Shown here piece after piece: positions 1-7,331 of a stretch of DNA of 33,150 nt; the first letter of the stretch is position 1; each line of letters starts with the position of its first letter. The notes under the pieces were generated by a model. That model was not told where the DNA came from, searched no databases, and saw only the letters and a list, made by a program, of their open reading frames with translations. Origin of the DNA: Frankiaceae bacterium (GTDB lineage Bacteria; Actinomycetota; Actinomycetes; Mycobacteriales; SCTD01); the NCBI GenBank assembly GCA_947479995.1, contig CANKBT010000003.1, positions 1 to 33,150 of the forward strand. The letters are read 5' to 3'. The position numbers were made by a program, and so were the translations under genes.

Positions 1-1061
1 ATCGCGCCGCCGGCGGGGTCGACCGAGGTGTCGACGGCCGCGGCCACCGTGCGGGCGAGGTCCAGCGCGACGGGGTCGACGTCGGGGTCGCCGACCGGCG
101 CGCCCGCCGGGGTCGGCACGGCGGGCAGCACCCGGCCGGCGGTGCGCGACGGGTCGGGCCAGGCGGCACCCGGCGCGACGACGTCGGCCGGCGCGGAGGC
201 GACGAGCCTGCCGACCGCGCGCGACAGCGTCGGCCGCCCGACCACGAGCACCCGGTCGGGCCGGTGCGCGTCGAGGAAGCCGGGCGCGGCGAGCACCAGG
301 TCGGGCACGGGCAGCACGCCCGGCCCGGCGCCGGACGACGGCTCCGCGACGACCGGCCAGCCGCGGGCCGCGGCGAGCGCCTGGGCGGCCGCGGCGTCGC
401 CGCCGTCGCCGAGCACGACGACCGTGCGGTCCGGGAGGTCGTCGACGACCAGGCCCGGCACGGCGGGCACGACGGAGGTCCACGGCCCGCCGCCGGGCCG
501 GCCGTCGAGCGGCTCCGGCCAGTCGTCGCTGCCGTCGGGCACGAGGGGCTCGCGCAGCGCGACGTTGACGTGAACCGGCCCGTCGGCGGCGAGCGCGCGG
601 CACGCCACCGCGCGCCAGTACGCGGCCTGGCCGGCCCGCGCCTCGGGCGCCCCGAGCTCGACGAACAGCCGCACCGCGCCGCCGTACAGGCCGAGCTGGT
701 CGACGGTCTGGTTCGCGCCCGAGCCGCGCAGCTCCGGCGGCCGGTCGGCGGTGAGCAGCAGCAGCCGGGCGCCGGTGTGCGCGGCCTCCAGCACCGCGGG
801 GTGCAGGTTGGCCGTCGCCGTGCCCGACGTCGTCACGACCGGCACGGCCCGGCCGCTGGCCTTGGCCAGGCCGAGGGCGAGGAAGGCCGCCGACCGCTCG
901 TCGACGCGCACGTGCAGGCGCAGCCGCCCGGCGGCGTCCGCCGCGTGCAGCGCGTACGCCAGCGGCGCCGACCGCGAGCCCGGCGCGAGCACCGCGTCGG
1001 TCACCCCGCCGCGGACGAGCTCGTCGACCAGCACGCGGGCCAGGGCGGTGGAGGGGTTCAC
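1..1061 (-). CDS. menD: MenD, 2-succinyl-5-enolpyruvyl-6-hydroxy-3-cyclohexene-1-carboxylate synthase (C-terminus cut by window edge)
   Basis: Minus-strand reading from GTG at 1061 gives MNPSTALARVLVDELVRGGVTDAVLAPGSRSAPLAYALHAADAAGRLRLHVRVDERSAAFLALGLA, a typical MenD N-terminus. Absent from the ORF track because it has no stop inside the window. GTGA overlap with the menC stop. Confidence 0.93.
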   Translation of the reverse strand, partial: MNPSTALARVLVDELVRGGVTDAVLAPGSRSAPLAYALHAADAAGRLRLHVRVDERSAAFLALGLAKASGRAVPVVTTSGTATANLHPAVLEAAHTGARLLLLTADRPPELRGSGANQTVDQLGLYGGAVRLFVELGAPEARAGQAAYWRAVACRALAADGPVHVNVALREPLVPDGSDDWPEPLDGRPGGGPWTSVVPAVPGLVVDDLPDRTVVVLGDGGDAAAAQALAAARGWPVVAEPSSGAGPGVLPVPDLVLAAPGFLDAHRPDRVLVVGRPTLSRAVGRLVASAPADVVAPGAAWPDPSRTAGRVLPAVPTPAGAPVGDPDVDPVALDLARTVAAAVDTSVDPAGGA

Positions 1062-1993
1062 GCGCCCAGGATGGCCGAGCACCGGTCGAGCCGCGCGCGC
1101 CACCAGCGCTCGCGGTCGGCGGGGGCGCGCACGGCGCCGCGCAGGTCGGGCACGACCGGCCGCACCGGCAGCGCCCCGTCGACCGGCAGCAGCGGGTCGG
1201 AGGTGACGTCGGTGGCGAGCAGCGACGCGGTGCCGAGCCCGCAGGCGTACGGCAGGTCGGGCAGCGCGGCGGCGAGCGCGACGCCGGCGGCGATGCCGAC
1301 GGAGGTGTCGAGGGCGCTGGAGACGACCACCGGCAGCCCGCACGCCGCGGCGACGGCGAGCGCGGGGCGCACGCCGGCGAGCGGCGCCACCTTGAGCACC
1401 ACCACGTCGGCGGCGCCGAGCACGGCGACGCGCAGCGGGTCGTCGGCCTTGCGGATGCTCTCGTCGGCGGCGATCGGCACCCCGCGGCCGCGCAGCGCGG
1501 CGAGGTCCTCGAGCGACGCGCACGGCTGCTCGGCGTACTCCAGGTCGTACGGCGCGAGCGCGTCGAGCGCGGCGCGGGCCTGCTCGAGCGTCCAGGCGGC
1601 GTTGGCGTCGACGCGCACCCGGCCGGACGGCCCGAGCGCGTCGCGCACCGCGGCGACCCGCGCCACGTCGTCGGCGAGCGCCTGCCCGGCCTGCGCGACC
1701 TTGACCTTCGCGGTGGTGCAGCCGGGGAAGCGGGCGAGCACGCCCGGCACCTCGGCCGCGGCGACCGCGGGCACGGTGGCGTTGACCGGCACCGACGCGC
1801 GCACCGGCGCCGGCCAGCCGACGGTCGCGGCCTCGACGGCGGCGGCCAGCCAGCGCGCGGCCTCGGCGTCGTCGTACTCCAGGAAGGGGCTGAACTCGCC
1901 CCAGCCGGCGGGGCCCTCGAGCAGCACCGCCTCGCGGTGCGCGACCCCGCGGAAGGGCACGCGCATCGGCAGGCTCACGACGTGCGCGTCCAC
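1058..1993 (-). CDS. menC: MenC, o-succinylbenzoate synthase (enolase superfamily)
   Basis: 311-aa ORF with enolase-superfamily pattern (TAKVKVAQ, VRVDANAAWTLEQA, YAEQP, IAADESIR, VVLKVAPLAGV); sits in the men cluster. Start codon not certain. Confidence 0.9.
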   Translation of the reverse strand: MDAHVVSLPMRVPFRGVAHREAVLLEGPAGWGEFSPFLEYDDAEAARWLAAAVEAATVGWPAPVRASVPVNATVPAVAAAEVPGVLARFPGCTTAKVKVAQAGQALADDVARVAAVRDALGPSGRVRVDANAAWTLEQARAALDALAPYDLEYAEQPCASLEDLAALRGRGVPIAADESIRKADDPLRVAVLGAADVVVLKVAPLAGVRPALAVAAACGLPVVVSSALDTSVGIAAGVALAAALPDLPYACGLGTASLLATDVTSDPLLPVDGALPVRPVVPDLRGAVRAPADRERWWRARLDRCSAILGA

Positions 1994-2003
1994 GCGCTGC
2001 TCC

Positions 2004-2018
2004 TACTCTCGACCCGTG
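2004..2018 (+). promoter_or_regulatory. Candidate leaderless promoter of menB
   Basis: TACTCT (2004-2009), 6 nt, GTG start (2016). Confidence 0.45.
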
Positions 2019-2906
2019 ACCTTCGACCCGTCGCAGTGGCGCGACGTCCCCGGCTTCGACCTGCAGGACACCACGTACCACCGGCACGTCGAGCACGGCA
2101 TCGTCCGCATCGCCTTCGACCGGCCCGAGGTGCGCAACGCCTTCCGCCCCGGCACCGTCGACGAGCTGTACCGCACCCTCGACCACGCGCGGATGAGCCC
2201 CGACATCGGCTGCGTGCTGCTCACCGGCAACGGCCCGTCGCCCAAGGACGGCGTGTGGGCGTTCTGCTCCGGCGGCGACCAGCGCATCCGCGGGCGCGAC
2301 GGCTACCGCTACGCCGACGGCGACACCGCGCAGAGCGTCGACCCCGCGCGGGCCGGGCGGCTGCACGTCTTGGAGGTGCAGCGCCTCATCCGCACGATGC
2401 CCAAGGTCGTCATCGCGGTCGTCAACGGCTGGGCCGCCGGCGGCGGGCACTCGCTGCACGTCGTGTGCGACCTGACGCTCGCCAGCCGCGAGCACGCCCG
2501 CTTCAAGCAGACCGACGCCGACGTCGGCTCCTTCGACGGCGGCTACGGCTCGGCCTACCTGGCCCGGCAGGTCGGGCAGAAGTTCGCGCGGCAGATCTTC
2601 TTCCTCGGCGGCGTGCACGACGCCGAGGAGATGCACCGCATGGGCGCGGTCAACGAGGTCGTCGACCACGACGCGCTCGAGGACACCGCCGTCGCGTGGG
2701 GCCGGACGATCCTCGGCAAGAGCCCGCAGGCCCAGCGGATGCTCAAGTTCGCCTTCAACGCGGTGGACGACGGGCTGGTCGGCCAGCAGGTCTTCGCCGG
2801 CGAGGCGACCCGCCTGGCGTACATGACCGACGAGGCCGTCGAGGGCCGCGACGCCTTCCTCGAGAAGCGCGACCCCGACTGGTCCGACTACCCCTACTAC
2901 TTCTAG
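2016..2906 (+). CDS. menB: MenB, 1,4-dihydroxy-2-naphthoyl-CoA synthase
   Basis: C-terminal part of the 264..2906 ORF from GTG at 2016: VTFDPSQWRDVPGFDLQDTTYHRH...FCSGGDQRIRGRDGY...VNGWAAGGGHSLHVVCDLTLAS...KRDPDWSDYPYYF; crotonase fold with MenB hallmarks. The ORF upstream of 2016 is spurious. Confidence 0.95.
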   Translation: MTFDPSQWRDVPGFDLQDTTYHRHVEHGIVRIAFDRPEVRNAFRPGTVDELYRTLDHARMSPDIGCVLLTGNGPSPKDGVWAFCSGGDQRIRGRDGYRYADGDTAQSVDPARAGRLHVLEVQRLIRTMPKVVIAVVNGWAAGGGHSLHVVCDLTLASREHARFKQTDADVGSFDGGYGSAYLARQVGQKFARQIFFLGGVHDAEEMHRMGAVNEVVDHDALEDTAVAWGRTILGKSPQAQRMLKFAFNAVDDGLVGQQVFAGEATRLAYMTDEAVEGRDAFLEKRDPDWSDYPYYF

Positions 2907-2910
2907 GCCG

Positions 2911-3927
2911 GTGCGGGTCGTCCCGGCGGTCGTCGAGCAGCTGCTGCCGGCGCTCGCCGACGCGCTCGACGGCGGCGAGCCGGTGCTGCCGCTGCCCGCC
3001 GACGAGGCGCTCGCCGCGCGCGTGCTCGCCGCGGTGCGCCCCGACGAGCCGATGGAGCACCCGGGCACCTGCCTCGTCGTGCCGACGTCCGGGTCGACCG
3101 GCGAGCCCAAGGGCGTGCTGCTCACCGCCGACGCGCTGCGGGCCTCGGCGGCGGCGACGCTCGCCCGGCTCGGCGGCCCCGGCACGTGGGACCTGCGCCT
3201 GCCGGTCACCCACATCGCCGGCGTGCAGGTGCTCGTGCGCGGCCTGCTCGCGTCCGGCCCGCGCCGCTACACCGCCGTCGTGCCGACCCAGCTGCGGCGC
3301 TCGATGTCCGAGCTCACCGCGTACGACGCCGTGCTCGTCGGCGGAGCGGCCTGCCCCGCGCCGCTGCTCGCGCAGGCGCGGGAGGCGGGCGTGCGGGTCG
3401 TCACGACGTACGGCATGAGCGAGACGAGCGGCGGGTGCGTCTACGACGGCGTGCCGCTCGACGGGGTGGAGGTCGAGGCCGGCGCGAGGATCCGGGTCCG
3501 CGGGCCGGTGGTGGCGCAGGGCTACCGGCTGCGCCCCGACCTCACCGCCGAGGCCTTCGCCGACGGCTTCCTCACCAGCGACACCGGCGTGCTCGAGGAC
3601 GGCCGGCTGCGGGTGCTCGGCCGGGCCGACGACGTGGTCGTCACCGGCGGCGAGAACGTCGCCCCGGCCGCGGTCGAGGAGGCCCTGCTCAGCCACCCGG
3701 CGGTCGTCGATGCGGCCGTCACCGGCGTGCCGGACGACGAGTGGGGCCAGCGCGTCGTCGCCCTCGTCGTGCTGCGCGCGCCGCTGCCGCTCGCCGAGGC
3801 GCGGGACCACGTCGCCGCGCGCGCCGGCCGGGTCGCCGCCCCGCGCGAGCTGCGCGTCGTCGACGCCCTGCCGCTGCTCCCCTCGGGCAAGGTCGACCGG
3901 CGGGCCCTGCCAGACTGGCGCGCGTGA
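2911..3927 (+). CDS. menE: MenE, o-succinylbenzoate-CoA ligase (AMP-forming)
   Basis: 338-aa ORF with the adenylation motif PTSGSTGEPKGVLL, TYGMSETSGG and C-terminal LPSGKVDRRAL; 4 bp after menB. Confidence 0.92.
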   Translation: MRVVPAVVEQLLPALADALDGGEPVLPLPADEALAARVLAAVRPDEPMEHPGTCLVVPTSGSTGEPKGVLLTADALRASAAATLARLGGPGTWDLRLPVTHIAGVQVLVRGLLASGPRRYTAVVPTQLRRSMSELTAYDAVLVGGAACPAPLLAQAREAGVRVVTTYGMSETSGGCVYDGVPLDGVEVEAGARIRVRGPVVAQGYRLRPDLTAEAFADGFLTSDTGVLEDGRLRVLGRADDVVVTGGENVAPAAVEEALLSHPAVVDAAVTGVPDDEWGQRVVALVVLRAPLPLAEARDHVAARAGRVAAPRELRVVDALPLLPSGKVDRRALPDWRA

Positions 3928-4799
3928 CGACACCCGCCCAGTGGCTCGAGGGCGCCCGCCCGCGCACCCTGCCGGCCGCCGTCGCGCCGGTGCTCGTCGG
4001 CAGCGGTGCGGCCGCGGCCGAGGACGCCTTCGACCCGTTCCGCGCGCTGCTCGCCCTCGTGGTGGCGCTGGCCCTGCAGGTCGGCGTCAACTACGCCAAC
4101 GACTACAGCGACGGCATCCGCGGCACCGACGCCGACCGGGTGGGGCCGCTGCGCCTCGTCGGCTCGGGCGTCGCCGCACCCGCCCGCGTCAAGCAGGCCG
4201 CGCTGCTGTGCTTCGCCGTGGCGGCGGTCGCGGGCCTGGTGCTCGCGGTGCTCAGCGCGCCGTGGCTCGTGCTCGTCGGCGCCGCGGCCATCGCTGCCGC
4301 CTGGGGCTACACCGGCGGCGCGAAGCCGTACGGCTACAGCGGCCTCGGCGAGGTGGCCGTCTTCGTCTTCTTCGGCCTGGTGGCCGTGGTCGGCACGACG
4401 TACGTGCAGGCCGAGGAGCTCACGCTCGCCGCGGCCCTCGGCGGCGCGGGCTGCGGCGCGCTGGCCTGCGCGATCCTCGTGGCCAACAACCTGCGCGACA
4501 TCCCGACCGACGCGGTCACGGGCAAGCGCACCCTCGCGGTGCGGCTCGGCGACGCGCGCACCCGCACGCTCTACCTGCTGCTCGTGCTGCTCGCGTTCCT
4601 CGTGGCGGTCGCCGCCGTCGCCGTGACGCCGTGGGCGCTGCTCGCGCTGCTCGCCGCGCCGCTCGCGGTGCCGCCCCTGCGGGTGCTGCGCTCGGGCGCG
4701 ACGGGGCGCGACCTGGTCGCGGTGCTGCGCGCGACCGGCGTGCTGCAGCTGGCGTACGCCGCCCTGCTGGCGGCCGGCTTCGCGCAGGTCGACCTCTAG
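3924..4799 (+). CDS. menA: MenA, 1,4-dihydroxy-2-naphthoate polyprenyltransferase (UbiA family)
   Basis: GTG at 3924 overlaps the menE stop (GTGA). 291 aa, hydrophobic; VNYANDYSDGIRGTDADRVGPLRLV and NNLRDIPTDAVTGKRTLAVRLG match UbiA Asp-rich motifs. Confidence 0.94.
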   Translation: MTTPAQWLEGARPRTLPAAVAPVLVGSGAAAAEDAFDPFRALLALVVALALQVGVNYANDYSDGIRGTDADRVGPLRLVGSGVAAPARVKQAALLCFAVAAVAGLVLAVLSAPWLVLVGAAAIAAAWGYTGGAKPYGYSGLGEVAVFVFFGLVAVVGTTYVQAEELTLAAALGGAGCGALACAILVANNLRDIPTDAVTGKRTLAVRLGDARTRTLYLLLVLLAFLVAVAAVAVTPWALLALLAAPLAVPPLRVLRSGATGRDLVAVLRATGVLQLAYAALLAAGFAQVDL

Positions 4800-5665
4800 C
4801 GGTCGAGCGCCACCAGCCGGAAGACCGGCGCGCGCTTGGGCTCGAGCGCGCCGCAGGTGAGCAGCTGCGCGCCGTCCTCGCCGGCGCGGTCGTAGCGCAC
4901 GACGACCCGGGCGCCGGTGAGCCGCACCTCCCAGACGTCCGGCTCGAGCGTGGTCTGCGCGAGCAGCTCGCCGCCGCCGGCGAACGACTGCGCGGCCTGC
5001 ACGGGCGTCGGCAGGCTGCTGCGCCCGCGCCAGTGCGCCAGGTCGAGCTCGCCCCGCCCCAGGGCCGCGATGGCGGCCACCGCGTCGTCGGGCTCGACGT
5101 GGCCGAAGTAGTGCCCCTCGGGCAGCACGAGCAGGTTGGCGGCGAACCGCTCGCCGCCGATGTGGCTGCACTCCCAGGCGGCGTCGCCGTACGCCGCGCT
5201 CACCGCCAGGGCGACGGGGCGGCCGCGCGTCGCGCAGCAGCGGTCGTGGCTGCCGTGCGTGCAGACCAGGTGCAGGCGCTCGCCGTGCACGGCCCAGCCG
5301 TCCGGGACCCCCGGGCCGTACGGCGGGACGAGGTCGAGCAGCGCGGCGTCGTCGTCGACGTGGCGGGCGAGCACGCGCTCGCGGCCGGGCCTGCTGTCGA
5401 CGGCGAAGACCCAGCGGCCGTCGCTGCCGCCGCCCGACGAGCGGCGCACGAGCAGCAGCCGGGCGCCGGCGGCCTGCGCGGCGCGCGCGACGGCGGTCGC
5501 GGCGGCGGCGGGCATGCGGCCGGACGGCACGGACTCCGGGCCCCAGGCCGCGGCGTGCTCGACGAGCAGCCAGCGCTCGACCCGGCTGGCGGTCGCCCGC
5601 AGGGCCACCCCGCGCTCGCGCGCGGTGGTGGCGCACCACGGGTCGACCGGGTCGGTGTCAGGCAC
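4796..5665 (-). CDS. Sucrase/ferredoxin-like family protein (thioredoxin-like [2Fe-2S] candidate)
   Basis: 289-aa ORF with CTHGSHDRCCATRGRPVA and WECSHIGGERFAANLLVLPEGHYFGHV, characteristic of the Suc_Fer-like family. GTG start overlaps the upstream cupin stop by 8 nt. Confidence 0.85.
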   Translation of the reverse strand: MPDTDPVDPWCATTARERGVALRATASRVERWLLVEHAAAWGPESVPSGRMPAAAATAVARAAQAAGARLLLVRRSSGGGSDGRWVFAVDSRPGRERVLARHVDDDAALLDLVPPYGPGVPDGWAVHGERLHLVCTHGSHDRCCATRGRPVALAVSAAYGDAAWECSHIGGERFAANLLVLPEGHYFGHVEPDDAVAAIAALGRGELDLAHWRGRSSLPTPVQAAQSFAGGGELLAQTTLEPDVWEVRLTGARVVVRYDRAGEDGAQLLTCGALEPKRAPVFRLVALDR

Positions 5666-6809
5666 CGGCGACGAGCACGCCCTCGCGCAGCAGCCGGCGG
5701 GCGACGACCAGCGCGTCGCCCTCGTCGAGCCCGCCCGCGGCGAGGTCGGCCACCGTGCAGGGGCCGGCCATCGCCACGTCGAGCGCGGCGGCGCAGGACG
5801 CCGGCAGCGCGACGTCCTTGCCGGGCAGGTGCAGCACCTCGCCCTCGCGGCGCACCGGCAGCCCGCGGCGGGGCCGCAGCGGCGTCGCGGGCGCCAGGTC
5901 GCGCAGCGCCGCGGCCGACGCCAGCACGCCGACCGGCTCGGGCGGCACGGCCTTGGCCAGCCGGGCCTGCAGCAGCGCCTCGACCTGCGCGGGCTCCAGC
6001 GCGGCGAGCCACGCGGCCGCCTGCTGCAGCACCTCGGCGACGCCCTGCTCCGGCGAGGGCTGCACCGGCAGCGCGTCGCGGAAGCGCACGTCGCCGGCCG
6101 CGAGCGTCACGGCGTCGGTGAGCACGTCGTACCAGGTCGTGCTGAGGATCCCGATCGTCAGGTGGACCGAGTGGACGTCGGTCGTCAGCGCCGCGTGCAC
6201 GTAGCCGCGGGGCAGGTAGAGGCAGTCGCCCGGCTCGAGCTCGACGTCGAGCAGCGGCTCGGCGCCCTCGGGCACGAGGTGCTCGCCGGCCTGCGGCTGC
6301 GACGGCAGCGGCAGGCGCAGCACCGGCTCGTGCACCAGCCAGCGCTTGCGCCCGCTCACCTGCAGCACGAGCACGTCGTGCGTGTCGTGGTGGAAGTCGA
6401 AGCCCTGCGCGTCGCCGCCGGGGGTGACGTAGGCGTTGCACTGCGTCGGGTGCCCGAGCTCCTCGGCCAGCGCGCGGCAGAACCGCCCGACGGGCGGGTG
6501 CATGCGGTGCAGCGACTGCAGCACGAGGGTGGCGCCCGCGGCGTGCTGCGCCGTCAGGGCGTCGGCGTCGACGAGGTCGCCGATCCGGCGGTTGCCGGCG
6601 GTGACGGTGCGGACGGGCGCGGGCAGGCCGCCGCCCTCCTGCACCGTGCGGAAGAACGGGGTGCGCAGCGCGCGCTCGGCGACCAGCTCGTCGACGTCGG
6701 CGTCGGTCAGCAGGTCGGCGAAGCCGCCGGCGGGCAGCTCCTTGGCGCGCGACAGCAGCGGCGTGCGCGACCAGTGCTCGGCGGCGAACTGCGCCGGGTC
6801 GACCGACAC
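5658..6809 (-). CDS. JmjC/cupin_4-type Fe(II)/2-oxoglutarate-dependent oxygenase (ribosomal-oxygenase-like fold)
   Basis: 383 aa; GFDFHHDTHDVLVLQVSGRKRWLVHEP (HxD metal motif) and LEPGDCLYLPRGYVHAALTTDVHSVHLTIGI (distal His), the layout seen in YcfD/NO66/MINA53-type JmjC proteins. GTG start at 6809. Confidence 0.85.
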   Translation of the reverse strand: MSVDPAQFAAEHWSRTPLLSRAKELPAGGFADLLTDADVDELVAERALRTPFFRTVQEGGGLPAPVRTVTAGNRRIGDLVDADALTAQHAAGATLVLQSLHRMHPPVGRFCRALAEELGHPTQCNAYVTPGGDAQGFDFHHDTHDVLVLQVSGRKRWLVHEPVLRLPLPSQPQAGEHLVPEGAEPLLDVELEPGDCLYLPRGYVHAALTTDVHSVHLTIGILSTTWYDVLTDAVTLAAGDVRFRDALPVQPSPEQGVAEVLQQAAAWLAALEPAQVEALLQARLAKAVPPEPVGVLASAAALRDLAPATPLRPRRGLPVRREGEVLHLPGKDVALPASCAAALDVAMAGPCTVADLAAGGLDEGDALVVARRLLREGVLVAGA

Positions 6810-6821
6810 GCAGCGCGCGAG

Positions 6822-6850
6822 CGCGCCCCCCGGCGGAGCCGGGGGGCGCG
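6822..6850 (-). promoter_or_regulatory. Perfect 13-bp stem, 3-nt loop hairpin between peptide and oxygenase genes
   Basis: cgcgccccccggc (6822-6834), gga, gccggggggcgcg (6838-6850): arms are exact reverse complements. No downstream U-tract on the minus strand. Confidence 0.85.
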
Positions 6851-6859
6851 TCTGCTCGC

Positions 6860-7084
6860 TCAGGGGTTGGCCGGGTCCGAGCCGGCCGGGTCGGAGCCGG
6901 CGGGGTCGACGGCCACCTCGTCGCTGTCGCCCTGGTCGGCGTCGCCGCCGGCCGGGTCGGTGCCGGCCGGGTCGCTGCCCGCGGGGTCGACCTGGGTGGT
7001 GTCGGTGTCGCCCTGGTCGGCGTCGCCGCCGGGCCCGGTCGCCGTGGGGCTGGTGGTGATGTCCTCGTCGCGCAGGCTCGTCAC
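6860..7084 (-). CDS. Small Asp-rich tandem-repeat peptide (candidate precursor/substrate)
   Basis: GTG at 7084 preceded by GAGGAG-N5 (strong SD). 74 aa: MTSLRDEDITTSPTATGPGGDADQGDTDTTQVDPAGSDPAGTDPAGGDADQGDSDEVAVDPAGSDPAGSDPANP. Lies within the longer 6860..7333 ORF. Two 27-aa repeats; 51 bp upstream of the cupin gene on the same strand. Confidence 0.72.
   Translation of the reverse strand: MTSLRDEDITTSPTATGPGGDADQGDTDTTQVDPAGSDPAGTDPAGGDADQGDSDEVAVDPAGSDPAGSDPANP
6869..7030 (-). repeat. Two tandem 81-bp (27-codon) repeats inside the small peptide gene
   Basis: Copies at 6950-7030 and 6869-6949; by-eye alignment about 80% nt identity with most differences in one ~10-bp block (TTQ vs EVA). 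Confidence 0.9.
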
Positions 7085-7150
7085 GCTGTCTCCTCGCTGG
7101 GGGGGCTGTCGGACCCCAGGCCCTTCCCCGTGATCGCCGCGCGACACCGC

Positions 7151-7216
7151 GCGCGAGGCGGACGCGAGACGGACGCGAGGCGGACGCGAGACGGACGCGA
7201 GACGGACGCGCAGTGG
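7151..7216. repeat. 11-bp tandem repeat array, consensus acgcgagRcgg, six units
   Basis: gcgcgaggcgg / acgcgagacgg / acgcgaggcgg / acgcgagacgg / acgcgagacgg / acgcgcagtgg, in the divergent intergenic region between the peptide gene and the SBP gene. Confidence 0.9.
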
Positions 7217-7246
7217 ACTCGTGACGACATCGCGACCGGGGGGTGC

Positions 7247-7275
7247 GTGACCAGCGGTGCCGTGAGCCCTAGTGT
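7247..7275 (+). promoter_or_regulatory. Candidate promoter of the oligopeptide transporter operon
   Basis: GTGACC (7247-7252), 17-nt spacer, TAGTGT (7270-7275), upstream of the SBP start at 7332. Weak motif match. Confidence 0.35.
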
Positions 7276-7331
7276 CCGCACGCCGGCAGCCCGACCCGCG
7301 GCGGCCGCCTCGTCCCCACCCGGGAGTGCGC

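Noticed and set aside
264-2015. N-terminal ~580 aa of the 264..2906 ORF as part of a giant MenB fusion
   Set aside because: Antisense to menD and menC with Arg/Ala/Gly-rich shadow composition; MenB starts at 2016.
6822-6850. Calling the inter-gene hairpin a full intrinsic terminator
   Set aside because: No U-tract follows on the minus strand and the oxygenase gene starts 12 nt later; partial termination or regulation is more consistent.
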